From the NCBI GenBank assembly GCA_018820765.1, contig JAHJNN010000005.1, positions 62,001 through 126,000 of the forward strand: a stretch of 64,000 bases of DNA, in the 5' to 3' direction. A model generated the notes under the pieces. That model was not told where the DNA came from. It saw only the letters and a list, made by a program, of their open reading frames with translations, and ran no database searches. Both the position numbers and the translations under genes were made by a program. Positions 1-10,036 of the stretch are shown in pieces (within the stretch, counting starts at the first letter, position 1; each line of letters begins with the position of its first letter). This stretch comes from Gammaproteobacteria bacterium. GTDB taxonomy: Bacteria; Pseudomonadota; Gammaproteobacteria; Burkholderiales; Thiobacillaceae.

Positions 1-950
1 TAGCCGTGACTGTCGAAGCCGGTGACACAGGCGATTTCCTGCACGCGGCGTGCATGGCCGCGTCCGGAGAGGTAGACGATGACGTTGACCGCTTCCGCGA
101 TCAGCGCACGCGGTGGCGTCACCGCGACTTCGAGAATCAGCTGTTCCAGCCGCAGCAGCGCGCCCGCGGCGGAACCGGCATGGACGGTGGCGATGCCGCC
201 TGGATGGCCGGTGCCCCATGCCTTGAGCAGGTCCAGCGCTTCGGCGCCGCGCACTTCACCGACGACGATGCGGTCCGGGCGCAGCCGCAGCGTCGAGCGC
301 ACCAGCTCGGTCATGGTCACGACACCCGCGCGGGTGCGCAGCGGGACGTGATCGCGTGCCGTGCATTGCAGCTCCACCGTGTCCTCCAGCACGATCACGC
401 GGTCACCGATGGCGGCGATCTCGTCGAGCAGGGCGTTCGCCAGCGTGGTCTTGCCGGTGCTGGTGCCGCCTGCGATCAGGATGTTCTGGCGTTCGCGCAC
501 CGCGTTGCGCAGGAATGCAGTCTGAATGTCTGTCAGGACGCCGTCGGCCACGTAGGCGTCAAGCCGGATCAGGCCGACTGCGCGCTTGCGCATCGCGAAG
601 ACCGGCCCCGGCGTCACCGGCGGCAGCGCACCCTCGAAACGTTCGCCGGTCTCCGGCAGCTCGGCGGACAGCAGCGGCTTGCCCGCATGCACCTCGGCGC
701 ACACATGCGCCGCGACCAGGCGGATGATGCGTTCGCCATCGGTGGGGGTGAGGCGGATACCCAGCGGTTCGCGGCCGCTGCCCAGCCGATCCACCCACAG
801 CAGACCGTCCGGGTTCAGCATGACCTCCACCACGTCGGGGTCGTCCAGGGCACTGGCGATGTCCGGCCCCATGGCCGTGCGCAGCATGCGCACGCGACGC
901 TCCTGCGCCAGCGAGACCGACACGTCATGATCACGCAGTACGCAGCTCAT
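1..950 (-). CDS. trbB: Conjugal transfer ATPase TrbB (VirB11-like), partial, runs off the left edge
   Basis: Manual minus-strand translation from ATG at 950 (MSCVLRDHDVSVSLAQERRVRMLRTAMGPDIASALDDPDVVEVMLNPDG...) with Walker A GGTSTGKTT and GEVRGAEALDLLKAWGTGHPGG; follows traG. Confidence 0.9.
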   Translation of the reverse strand, partial: MSCVLRDHDVSVSLAQERRVRMLRTAMGPDIASALDDPDVVEVMLNPDGLLWVDRLGSGREPLGIRLTPTDGERIIRLVAAHVCAEVHAGKPLLSAELPETGERFEGALPPVTPGPVFAMRKRAVGLIRLDAYVADGVLTDIQTAFLRNAVRERQNILIAGGTSTGKTTLANALLDEIAAIGDRVIVLEDTVELQCTARDHVPLRTRAGVVTMTELVRSTLRLRPDRIVVGEVRGAEALDLLKAWGTGHPGGIATVHAGSAAGALLRLEQLILEVAVTPPRALIAEAVNVIVYLSGRGHARRVQEIACVTGFDSHG

Positions 951-1435
951 GACGGGACTGCTCCTGATTCGTCGTCAGAGGGCGCTTCGCTCGGGTTGGT
1001 TTTGTCGTGGGTGAAGAGCTGGCTCTGATCGGGCTGGATTTCCTCGACCACATCCTTGACCAGGCTGCGTCCGCGCAGCAGGTGCCGGCCGAGCTGTTCG
1101 ATGAACTGCTCGAAGCGCGCACGGCCCTGGGCGCGTGCCGCTTCCTGATGCGCTTCCGGTACCGGCGTGCTGACGGTGAGGAAGTAGCGTACATACAGCG
1201 CCAGCGTCTCGATCAGGATGTTCTGGTCGCGCTCCAGCTTGTCGAACTGGCGCGACAAGCGATCCAGCCGTTTGGCGATGGCTGCTTCGCGCTGGTCGCC
1301 GAAATCCGGCGACAGAAACGAGGCCAGCGCGGCGGCGACGATCGAGGACTTGGACAAGCCCTTCATGGTCGCCAGCTCGTCGAGCCGCCTGGCGTGCTCG
1401 GGTTCGATGAAGAGGTTCAGGCGGGTGCGGCTCAT
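947..1435 (-). CDS. Ribbon-helix-helix (CopG-like) protein of the conjugation module
   Basis: N-terminus MSRTRLNLFIEPEHARRLDELATMKGLSKSSIVAAAL is RHH-like; overlaps both traG and trbB. Confidence 0.75.
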   Translation of the reverse strand: MSRTRLNLFIEPEHARRLDELATMKGLSKSSIVAAALASFLSPDFGDQREAAIAKRLDRLSRQFDKLERDQNILIETLALYVRYFLTVSTPVPEAHQEAARAQGRARFEQFIEQLGRHLLRGRSLVKDVVEEIQPDQSQLFTHDKTNPSEAPSDDESGAVPS

Positions 1436-3429
1436 AGCGCGATCCCGTCATCAGGGTCGAGCGCCGCCAGCCGCGCCGTACGTTGCAGGCTCGGATCGAG
1501 CTGGGCGGGCAAGGGCAGCGGCAGGTCGTCGTCATCGAGGAGACTCAGATCGTCTGCCGCGTGTTCGGGCACCGATGTGACCGAAACTTCGGCCAGTTCC
1601 GGCTGCTGCTGGTGACCGCCGTCGTCGTTGGCCTCACCGTGTGCGGGGAAGACCACACCAGAAATCGGTGCAGCGGGGAGGGCCCGTCCGCTCCAGTCGT
1701 CGGGCCGTGGCGCCGGACCATCGGCATAGTGACCCTGCACAAGTTGGGGTGGCGCCTGGATGCGCGTCTTGAAATTCGCATCGAGGTAGTAGCGAATTTT
1801 CTGGGCCTTGATCGGTGGATGGCCGGACACCATCACCACCTCGTCATCGGGAGGCAACTGCATGACCTCGCCAGGCGTGAGCAGCGGCCGTGCGGTTTCC
1901 TGCCGCGACACCATCAGGTGACCGAGCCACGGTGCCAGTCGGTGGCCCGCGTAGTTGCGCTGTGCGCGCAGTTCGGTGGCGGTGCCCAAGGCTTCCGATA
2001 TGCGCTTGGCGGTGCGTTCGTCGTTGGTGGCGAACGTGATGCGCACATGGCAGTTGTCGAGGATGGAATGGTTCTGGCCGTAGGCCTTGTCGATCTGGTT
2101 GAGCGACTGTGCGATCAGGAAGGCACGCAACCCGTAGCCCGCCATGAAGGCCAGCGCCGACTCGAAGAAATCCAGCCGACCCAGAGCCGGAAACTCGTCC
2201 AGCATCAGCAGCAGCTTGTGGCGGCGCGCGATGCCGTCGCTGCCGTCGAGAGATTCGGTGAGGCGCCGTCCGATCTGGTTGAGGATCAGGCGGATCAGCG
2301 GCTTGGTGCGGCTGATGTCGGACGGCGGCACCACCAGGTAAAGCGATACCGGATGAGCGGCATCGATCAGGTCGGCGATACGCCAGTCGCAGCGCGACGT
2401 CACTTCAGCCACCGTGGGATCGCGGTACAGGCCGAGGAAACTCATCGCGGTGGACAGCACACCCGAGCGCTCGTTGTCACTCTTGTTGAGCACTTCGCGT
2501 GCGGCAGACGCGACAACCGGGTGCGGTGCATCGCCGAGATGGTGCGTCGTCATCATCCGGTGCAACGTGACCTCGAACGGGCAGGCCGGATCGGACAGGA
2601 AGTTGGCGACGCCGCGCAATGTTTTATCGTCGGCGGCGTAGAGCACATGCAGGATCGCGCCGACCAACAGGGCGTGGGAAGTCTTTTCCCAATGGTTGCG
2701 CCGCTCCAGCGCGCCTTCGGGATCGACCAGGATGTCGGCGATGTTCTGCACGTCGCGTACTTCGTGCATGCCACGCCGCACTTCAAGCAGCGGGTTGTAG
2801 GCAGCCGAGCGCGCATCGGTCGGGTTGAACAGCAGACAGTGCGAGAAGCGCGAGCGCCAGCCGGCGGTCAAGTTCCAGTTCTCGCCCTTGATGTCGTGGA
2901 TGACGGCGGAGCCGGGCCAGGAGAGCAGGGTAGGGATGACCAGACCGACACCCTTGCCGGATCGGGTGGGCGCGAAGGCCATCACATGCTCGGGGCCTTC
3001 GTGGCGCAGGTAGTCTCCGTCCTTGCGGCCGAGGAACACGCCAGACGAGCCAGTCAGCCCGGAACGTCGGATTTCAGCGGGCAGAGCCCAGCGTGCCGAA
3101 CCGTAGGTCGTGACCAGCCTGGACTGCCGTGCGCGCCACACCGACATCACAATGGCGACAAGGGCACCGGCGAAGCCGCTGCATGCCGCGATGGCACCGC
3201 CGCGCAGGAAGATGTTGGGCGCATAGGCATCGAAGAAGTACCACCACTCGAACAGCTTCCACGGGTGATAGACGGGCATACCGAGCAGGTCGAACCACGG
3301 CATGCCGAGTCGCATCTGGTATCCCAGTGCAGCCGCCGTCCACTGGGTGGCACTCCATAGCCCCAGTAATACGATGGTAAACACCATCATGATCTGGCCA
3401 GTCAGCACGCCGGTCGGCACCATGCCCAC
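1432..3429 (-). CDS. traG: Type IV coupling protein TraG/VirD4
   Basis: N-terminal membrane segments, Walker A FAPTRSGKGVGLVIPTLLSWPGS, Walker B LLLMLDEFPALGRL, AFLIAQSLNQI. Confidence 0.95.
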   Translation of the reverse strand: MGMVPTGVLTGQIMMVFTIVLLGLWSATQWTAAALGYQMRLGMPWFDLLGMPVYHPWKLFEWWYFFDAYAPNIFLRGGAIAACSGFAGALVAIVMSVWRARQSRLVTTYGSARWALPAEIRRSGLTGSSGVFLGRKDGDYLRHEGPEHVMAFAPTRSGKGVGLVIPTLLSWPGSAVIHDIKGENWNLTAGWRSRFSHCLLFNPTDARSAAYNPLLEVRRGMHEVRDVQNIADILVDPEGALERRNHWEKTSHALLVGAILHVLYAADDKTLRGVANFLSDPACPFEVTLHRMMTTHHLGDAPHPVVASAAREVLNKSDNERSGVLSTAMSFLGLYRDPTVAEVTSRCDWRIADLIDAAHPVSLYLVVPPSDISRTKPLIRLILNQIGRRLTESLDGSDGIARRHKLLLMLDEFPALGRLDFFESALAFMAGYGLRAFLIAQSLNQIDKAYGQNHSILDNCHVRITFATNDERTAKRISEALGTATELRAQRNYAGHRLAPWLGHLMVSRQETARPLLTPGEVMQLPPDDEVVMVSGHPPIKAQKIRYYLDANFKTRIQAPPQLVQGHYADGPAPRPDDWSGRALPAAPISGVVFPAHGEANDDGGHQQQPELAEVSVTSVPEHAADDLSLLDDDDLPLPLPAQLDPSLQRTARLAALDPDDGIAL

Positions 3430-4189
3430 CCCCTCCTGTGGATTACTCGATCCAGTCCCTCGACGTGCCGTCGGTGCGGCACCCGCGAATCAGGATCGGC
3501 CTGTTGTCAAGGTTCGGGCGGCGCCGATCCAGCACCGCTTTTGACATCACAAGTTTGAGAGCACCGCGCACAGGAGAAAACCTGCTCCGGCGAAAATCAG
3601 CCAAGAGGGGAGTGCAGCGATGATTGTTGCTGTCACGGTCAGTGACGCTCGTCCGTCGGCTCGAACGGACGACTTGCAACCAAGCGCGGCTATAAGGCGG
3701 GACTTCACCTTTGACGCGGCCTTTGATTGAGATTTCGCCCGGGCCGTGCGCCAGCGGTTTCCCCTCCGATTGTTTGATTGGGAGGGTAAGTAAATGGCGT
3801 GACGGTCATGTGCACAATTGTTTATCGCTGCATGACCCGAACGGCCCTTGAACTAAAGTTGTATTGACAGGTTTTAGTTTGGCGAAACTGTCAGGTTCAC
3901 GTGGCTTGGCACGCTAATTCAGTTTCCTGAGGTGGCTTTCTGGAGCATTGGCTCACTTAACCGTCACTACTTGCTATGAGGGGCCATTGGCAGGGCAGAA
4001 AATCTCAACGAATGAACGTCTGCCCTTGCTAGAAGCTGACGCTTACCACTGACGCTTCAGGTATTTCCTCCTTGGGCTCAGCCGAAGGTCAAGAAGAACT
4101 GCGCGTACAGTGGCAGTAGGACTTATTGCCGCCAAAAATCGCGCATCAGGCCTGCATCGCGGCTGTCGCCGAGTGCAAATTATGGACGG

Positions 4190-5554
4190 GTGCGCTCACC
4201 CTCGTGCAAAACCATCTGGTGGACAGGCGATAGCTTGTTCAAAGGGACATTTATTGGGCATAATGTCCACTGTTTGTCCCGGCGACTGGAGAATGTAGTG
4301 GGGAACCCGTCCGAGATATTGGATCTACTTGCCGACCTGCGTAAGCGCATGACCCAAAAAGAAATTGCCAATCTGCTTCAGGTCGATTCCAAAACGGTTT
4401 CACGCTGGGTGACGGGCAAGGTGCAACCACCGGCCATTGTTGGATTGGCGCTTGCGGAAATTCTTCGACGCCCGGAATTGTCATCCCATCAGCCTCATGG
4501 AGATGGGGCCGATTTCACCTTCATAGACCTCTTCGCCGGGATCGGCGGGATCCGGCTGGGCTTTCAGCGCCAAGGCGGACGGTGTGTCTTCACCAGCGAA
4601 TGGAATGCTTGGTCGCAGAAGACCTACGCCGCGAATTTTGGAGACGACCATCCGATCAATGGCGACATTACCCAGATCGACGCTAAGGACGTGCCCGATC
4701 ACGATATCCTCTTGGCGGGCTTCCCCTGCCAGCCATTCAGCATCGCTGGGGTTTCAAAGAAGAACTCCCTAGGCCGCGCCCACGGTTTCGCTTGTGAGAC
4801 GCAGGGGACACTTTTCTTTGATGTGGCACGCATCATCAGTGAGAAAAACCCCAAGGCCTTCCTGCTTGAAAACGTCAAGAACCTAGTTTCCCACGACAAG
4901 GGGCGCACGTTCGACGTCATCATGCGCACACTCCGCGATGAACTGGGATATAAGGTTGAGGCACGCGTTATTGACGCCCGGCGCTTTGTTCCTCAACACC
5001 GTGAGCGGATCGTCATCGTTGGTTTCCGCGAGGACACCGGGTTCTCGTTTGATGATCTTAACTTGCCGGACGAAGGGCCCAAACTATCCTCAATCCTTCA
5101 CCCGGAGGATGGCAGCGAAGCGCCCGAGGAGCCATTCACGACCGGCCAAAAGGCAAAGGTTTCGGAGAAATACATCCTTACGGACAATTTGTGGGCGTAT
5201 CTCAAGGGTTACGCCGCCAAGCACAAGGCTGCCGGCAACGGATTCGGATTCGGACTAGTAACACCTGACATGGTTTCTCGCACCTTGTCTGCACGCTATT
5301 ACAAGGATGGTTCAGAAATCCTGGTGTCGAGAGGAAAAAACAGAAATCCGAGACGACTTACGCCACGAGAGTGCGCCCGGCTGATGGGATTCCCGGCGGA
5401 CTGGAAGATCCCTGTTTCTGACATGCAAGCCTACAAGCAGTTTGGTAATGCTGTGGCCGTTCCAGTGTTCCAGGCGGTAGCTGCAATGATGAAGCCGCAT
5501 GTTCTCGCGCTGGCCGAACAAGAGGCCGGTACGCCAAGGCTTTTCGCCGCCTGA
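4190..5554 (+). CDS. DNA (cytosine-5) methyltransferase, Dcm/M.EcoRII-like, with N-terminal HTH (true start may be downstream, e.g. GTG near 4299)
   Basis: [111 protein letters not shown]; strongly resembles Dcm/M.EcoRII (CCWGG family) rather than a generic C5 MTase. Confidence 0.93.
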   Translation: MRSPSCKTIWWTGDSLFKGTFIGHNVHCLSRRLENVVGNPSEILDLLADLRKRMTQKEIANLLQVDSKTVSRWVTGKVQPPAIVGLALAEILRRPELSSHQPHGDGADFTFIDLFAGIGGIRLGFQRQGGRCVFTSEWNAWSQKTYAANFGDDHPINGDITQIDAKDVPDHDILLAGFPCQPFSIAGVSKKNSLGRAHGFACETQGTLFFDVARIISEKNPKAFLLENVKNLVSHDKGRTFDVIMRTLRDELGYKVEARVIDARRFVPQHRERIVIVGFREDTGFSFDDLNLPDEGPKLSSILHPEDGSEAPEEPFTTGQKAKVSEKYILTDNLWAYLKGYAAKHKAAGNGFGFGLVTPDMVSRTLSARYYKDGSEILVSRGKNRNPRRLTPRECARLMGFPADWKIPVSDMQAYKQFGNAVAVPVFQAVAAMMKPHVLALAEQEAGTPRLFAA

Positions 5555-6102
5555 TGACTGACATTGTCAGCCCGGCCGTTCGCAGCAGGATGATGTCGGG
5601 CATCCGGAGCAAAAATACCGGCCCGGAAATCTCAGTTCGAAAGGCACTGCATCGAAAGGGACTCCGCTACAGGCTTCATGCTAGGGATCTACCCGGCAAA
5701 CCTGACATCACACTGCCGCGTCATCGTGCAGTAGTGTTTGTACATGGATGCTTCTGGCATGGCCACGACTGTGCCTTGTTCAGACTGCCAGCGACCCGGA
5801 CAGACTTCTGGAAAGAAAAGATCGAGCGCAACCAAGCCAATGACCGAAAGGCGGTTGATTCACTTTTGGCTGCTGGCTGGCGCGTTGCGATCGTATGGGA
5901 GTGCGCATTACACGGCAAGGATTTTCCGGACAACCTTGCTTCCGAGTTGTCAGACTGGATAACACATCACCAGGGTGCCGATAGGCTTGAGATTCGGGGT
6001 TACCATCGCACCATGTCAACAACAGATTCATCGACGGTGCTGCTGCCAAAGAACGAAAATGCAGCCAGGAAAAAACAAGACGACACTCGTGCCAGCAGAT
6101 AA
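5554..6102 (+). CDS. vsr: Very short patch repair endonuclease (Vsr)
   Basis: VRSRMMSGIRSKNTGPEISVRKALHRKGLRYRLHARDLPGKPDI...VVFVHGCFWHGHDC; start codon overlaps the MTase stop. Confidence 0.95.
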   Translation: MTDIVSPAVRSRMMSGIRSKNTGPEISVRKALHRKGLRYRLHARDLPGKPDITLPRHRAVVFVHGCFWHGHDCALFRLPATRTDFWKEKIERNQANDRKAVDSLLAAGWRVAIVWECALHGKDFPDNLASELSDWITHHQGADRLEIRGYHRTMSTTDSSTVLLPKNENAARKKQDDTRASR

Positions 6103-8002
6103 CCAAGCTCGCTGGACCGTGGATTCCAGCCTCAATCGTATTGTGCTTGTCACGGGGTCCGGTCAGATCGAACCCGTTGCCTTGGATATTTGGGATGCAG
6201 AATTCGGCGCAATAACAAATGTTGCGGGCTATAGGGTTGTTCGTCCGTCAGAAGACTTGCCCTTAATAGAGTTTTCCAGGTTTCCGCTGGAATTGTCACT
6301 GACAGCCCGAGGATCCATGGTCTCCGGGCTGAATGTGGCGCTAACGGGAAAATCGGGGAAATCGACAATAGACATTCCGAATCCAGCGCCGGCCCAAGTT
6401 CTCTCGGATGGATGCTGGACCCTGATTGAGTGCGAGACCATAGACGAACTGGAGCAGGTCTTATCTGCAAAAGGCATTGCTATTCCAGGGAAGATAAATA
6501 TCGGCCAGCTGATCTGGCTGCGGGGCAATAGTGATCTGCCGGTCCCGTTTGAAGACCGAACAGATGCACTCGAAGCATCAGTGGAAGGTCTTCCCCGGAT
6601 CGATGACCTAGGACTTCGACCAGGGACTCAGCTATATCCGTATCAGGAGTCAGGGGTGGCGTTTCTTGCGTCAGTTGCCCGAGAATCCATCGGGTGTGTC
6701 CTCGCCGATGAAATGGGGCTTGGCAAGACTTTGCAGGTGATCGCCCTGCTGTCGATAGAAACCACCGCAGGAAGAAGCCCCAGCCTTATCGTCTGCCCGG
6801 CAACACTCCTTGAAAACTGGCGCCGCGAGATTGTGGCATTTGCTCCCCAGCTCAAGACACTGCTTCACTCGGGTCCTAACCGGCCGGGTAGGCCTTCTGC
6901 ATTCTCGTCGTTCGATGTGGTGGTTACGTCATACGAGACAGCGGTCCGCGACGAACCACTGCTTTCCTCGGCAGAATGGAATGTCGTAGCCCTTGATGAA
7001 GCGCAAAACATCAAGAATCCCGATGCCCAGCGAACCCTTGCGGTCAAGGCATTGCCAAGAAGAGTATCCCTTGCCGTGACAGGCACTCCTGTCGAGAATC
7101 GACTTACCGACCTCTGGTCAATTTCTGATTTTGCGCTACCGCGACTCTTGGGTTCGAGACGCGATTTCGAATCTTCTTATGACGATACCCATGAAGACGC
7201 GGCGAAACTCGCTCCGGTTGTCGCACCGATCCTTCTCCGAAGGCGCGTAGCGGAAGTCGCCACAGATCTCCCCCCGCGTATTGATGTACCCCAAGCTGTG
7301 GCCATGACGCGCGGCATGGCAAAGCTCTACGAGGACATCCGGCAGCAGATAGCTGATTCCCACGGGAAAAGCGCGACCCTCGTTGCCTTGGGAAAGCTGC
7401 GGCAGTTCTGTTCCCACCCGATTCTTCTGGACATCTCTTGGGATGACCCGGCAGCGGGCATGCCGAAGTATCAGCGGCTCGTTGAAATCCTGGACGAGAT
7501 TTTCTCCCGGGGACAGAAGGCTCTTGTCTTCTCCGGTTTCACCGGGATGGCCGACATCCTGATGAAGGACATTCCTGAACGCTTTCCGTCGTGTTTTGCC
7601 GGTTTTATCGACGGGCGCGTGAGGGTAGAGGAACGCCAACCTTTGGTTGATCGTTTTACCGCGCACAGGGGGTATGGCTTTCTGGCACTCAATCCGAGGG
7701 CCGCAGGTGTCGGGCTCAATATCACTGCGGCAAATCATGTGATCCATTACAACCCGGAATGGAATCCGGCGTTGGAGGACCAAGCTTCTGCGAGAGCCCA
7801 CCGGAGGAGGCAGACCCTCCCGGTAACGATTCACCATCTCTATTTCGTTGATACGGTGGAAGAGGTGGTAATCGATCGCCTGAACCTGAAGCGGCAAATT
7901 GCCGGGGGCGCAGTGGTCGGCCACAATGGAGCCAGTGATGCTGCTGACATCGCAAGGGCATTGCAGATATCGCCATTCGCAAACGGGGACATGCTCGAAT
8001 GA
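6059..8002 (+). CDS. SWI2/SNF2-family helicase/ATPase
   Basis: LADEMGLGKTLQVIALL, VVALDEAQNIKNPDAQRT, SLAVTGTPVENRLTDLWSI, LNPRAAGVGLNITAANHVIHYNPEWNPALEDQASARAHR; start MQPGKNKTT at 6059 overlaps vsr. Confidence 0.92.
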   Translation: MQPGKNKTTLVPADNQARWTVDSSLNRIVLVTGSGQIEPVALDIWDAEFGAITNVAGYRVVRPSEDLPLIEFSRFPLELSLTARGSMVSGLNVALTGKSGKSTIDIPNPAPAQVLSDGCWTLIECETIDELEQVLSAKGIAIPGKINIGQLIWLRGNSDLPVPFEDRTDALEASVEGLPRIDDLGLRPGTQLYPYQESGVAFLASVARESIGCVLADEMGLGKTLQVIALLSIETTAGRSPSLIVCPATLLENWRREIVAFAPQLKTLLHSGPNRPGRPSAFSSFDVVVTSYETAVRDEPLLSSAEWNVVALDEAQNIKNPDAQRTLAVKALPRRVSLAVTGTPVENRLTDLWSISDFALPRLLGSRRDFESSYDDTHEDAAKLAPVVAPILLRRRVAEVATDLPPRIDVPQAVAMTRGMAKLYEDIRQQIADSHGKSATLVALGKLRQFCSHPILLDISWDDPAAGMPKYQRLVEILDEIFSRGQKALVFSGFTGMADILMKDIPERFPSCFAGFIDGRVRVEERQPLVDRFTAHRGYGFLALNPRAAGVGLNITAANHVIHYNPEWNPALEDQASARAHRRRQTLPVTIHHLYFVDTVEEVVIDRLNLKRQIAGGAVVGHNGASDAADIARALQISPFANGDMLE

Positions 8003-8424
8003 CCATCCTGAAGAAAATAACTAAGACACTTAGCGCCAACGACACCGGAGAAACTGGCGGACATCAGGCCGGAATCCTGATACCCAAGACGCCTGGCATC
8101 CTTTCGTTTTTTCCAGAACTCGATGCCTCAATCAAAAACCCCCGCATATCGTTATATTTCTTCGAAGAGGACGGTGTTACCAAATGGCCGTTCGAGTTCA
8201 TCTATTACAACGGAAAGTTTTTCGGGGGCACACGAAATGAATTTCGGCTGACCTGGATGACCCAGTATCTTCGTGCCAAGAATGCGAAGACCGGGGACAA
8301 GATTGAGATGCTGCTGGACAGCGATGGCCGTCGCCATATCGTCCTGAAGCGGGAGCAGGAGGTTGTTGAGGACGACGGGGTTATCAAACTCCGGGGGGGA
8401 TGGAAAGTCATCGAATTGAAGTGA
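7999..8424 (+). CDS. Stand-alone EcoRII N-terminal-like (B3-type pseudobarrel) DNA recognition domain
   Basis: KTLSANDTGETGGHQAGILIP and FIYYNGKFFGGTRNEFRLT resemble the EcoRII N-terminal domain motifs (SANDTGATGGHQVG, YYNSRHFGKTRNEKRIT, recalled from memory); no EcoRII-C nuclease domain in this 141-aa protein. Confidence 0.82.
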   Translation: MTILKKITKTLSANDTGETGGHQAGILIPKTPGILSFFPELDASIKNPRISLYFFEEDGVTKWPFEFIYYNGKFFGGTRNEFRLTWMTQYLRAKNAKTGDKIEMLLDSDGRRHIVLKREQEVVEDDGVIKLRGGWKVIELK

Positions 8425-8431
8425 GAAAAAT

Positions 8432-10036
8432 ATGAGCGATAACGATAGATTCATTGAATGTCTGCCAGATCCTGAGCGGGTCACAGAGGGCCTGCGGGAC
8501 ACAGGCTATGAATTCGACACGGCAATAGCCGACATCATCGACAACAGCATCGCTGCCGAAGCTGATGTTGTCGATGTGCATATAAACATGGACCCTAGGG
8601 GTAATGTGATTGTCGGCATCGTCGATGACGGCCGGGGCATGGATCGGGGCGGACTTATCAACGCCCTCCGGTATGGATCGAAGAAACGCGATGACCCAGC
8701 CAGTCTTGGAAAATTCGGATTGGGTCTGAAAACCGCCTCAACCGCCTTCTGCCGTCGGCTAACCCTCGTTTCCCGCTGCATAGATGGTGCAGAGCCCCTG
8801 AAGGCGATCTGGGATCTTGATGCCGTAGCCGAGCACGGATGGCGCATAGAGATCATTCCTGCGCACAAGCACGAGATCGAGCTCTTGGACAAAACGGCCA
8901 AGGGTGGCTCGGGAACCCTCATGCTCTGGGAAAAAATTGACCGCCTCCTAGGGGAATACAAGGCTCAAGGTGGAGCGCCGGCCAAGAAGGCGTTACGCAA
9001 ATACACCGATAGCCTTGGACAGCATCTGTCCATGGTGTATCAGCGATTCCTTGATGCAAATGACAACCGGGCACGAACAGTTGTTATAAATCTGCAAGGG
9101 GCAAAGGTGCAGCCGTGGGATCCGTTCTGCTTGTCGGAAACCAAGGAACCCATCGCATTCAAGGAACTTGCAATCGAACTTGCCGAGGGTGTCGAGACCA
9201 AGTTTCTCGTCAGGGCATTTGTGCTCCCGCGTAAAGAAGACTTCAGCGACCAAGATGCAGCCAAGGGTGCTCTCATCAGCAATGACATGCAGGGGATATT
9301 TGTCTATCGAGAAAACAGGCTGATCCATGGCCCCGACTGGTTGGACATGTATCGAAAGGAGCCACACTTCAGTACATGCCGCGTGGAACTTTCGTTCAAC
9401 CACACACTGGATGAAGCGTTCCAGGTAGATATCAAAAAATCCAGGATTCTCCTGGCCAACGAGATTTACGACTGGTTACGCGACAAGTTCCTTCCTGGTC
9501 CTCGACGCGAGGCAGAATTGCGATACCGAAAGGGACAGAATACCGCTGCGACAGGAGTTGGCGCCCTGTTGCACAACTCGTCCAACAATGCAATCCACGG
9601 AAAGGCTGATGCGCTGAAGACCGCGAATCTTGAGGAATACAATGCCCAGACCGGGGAAGCCACCATCAGAAACAAGGGTGGACAGACAAAGCTCAAGATC
9701 AAGCTGGTCGAACCGGACAATCCGGGGCAAGTTCATGTACAGACCGTCGCAGATATCATCAACGGGCTGCTTTTCGAGCCTGCCTATATTTCAGGTAACC
9801 AAGGGGTGCAGATCAACACCAGCCACCCTTACTATCACAAGGTCTATCTGCCCAACCGCGATTCCCGAGTCACCATCCAAGGGCTTGATTCGCTGTTGTG
9901 GGCACTTTGCGCAGCTGAGTTGGGCTGCATCAGTAACGACACGAAACGCAAGTTTGAGGAGATGCGTTTTGAGGTCTCACGTCTGTTGCGACAGTTGGTC
10001 GAGGATATGCCTGACGCCCCTGAAGATCCACAATGA
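8432..10036 (+). CDS. GHKL (HATPase_c) protein, MORC/MutL-like ATPase of restriction-type operons
   Basis: N-box FDTAIADIIDNSIAA, GIVDDGRGMDRGGL, G-box LGKFGLGLKTASTAFCRRL. Confidence 0.85.
   Translation: MSDNDRFIECLPDPERVTEGLRDTGYEFDTAIADIIDNSIAAEADVVDVHINMDPRGNVIVGIVDDGRGMDRGGLINALRYGSKKRDDPASLGKFGLGLKTASTAFCRRLTLVSRCIDGAEPLKAIWDLDAVAEHGWRIEIIPAHKHEIELLDKTAKGGSGTLMLWEKIDRLLGEYKAQGGAPAKKALRKYTDSLGQHLSMVYQRFLDANDNRARTVVINLQGAKVQPWDPFCLSETKEPIAFKELAIELAEGVETKFLVRAFVLPRKEDFSDQDAAKGALISNDMQGIFVYRENRLIHGPDWLDMYRKEPHFSTCRVELSFNHTLDEAFQVDIKKSRILLANEIYDWLRDKFLPGPRREAELRYRKGQNTAATGVGALLHNSSNNAIHGKADALKTANLEEYNAQTGEATIRNKGGQTKLKIKLVEPDNPGQVHVQTVADIINGLLFEPAYISGNQGVQINTSHPYYHKVYLPNRDSRVTIQGLDSLLWALCAAELGCISNDTKRKFEEMRFEVSRLLRQLVEDMPDAPEDPQ

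Noticed and set aside
6-1028. 340-aa plus-strand ORF at the left edge
   Set aside because: Shadow of trbB, which runs off the window on the minus strand and so is missing from the ORF track
1483-3360. 625-aa plus-strand ORF antisense to traG
   Set aside because: GC-rich shadow ORF; no domain logic, and the opposite strand encodes a clear TraG
5554-6102. Vsr plus Dcm as simple housekeeping mismatch repair
   Set aside because: They are embedded in an ICE-borne operon with SNF2, EcoRII-N-like, GHKL and HNH genes, so a restriction-type role fits better
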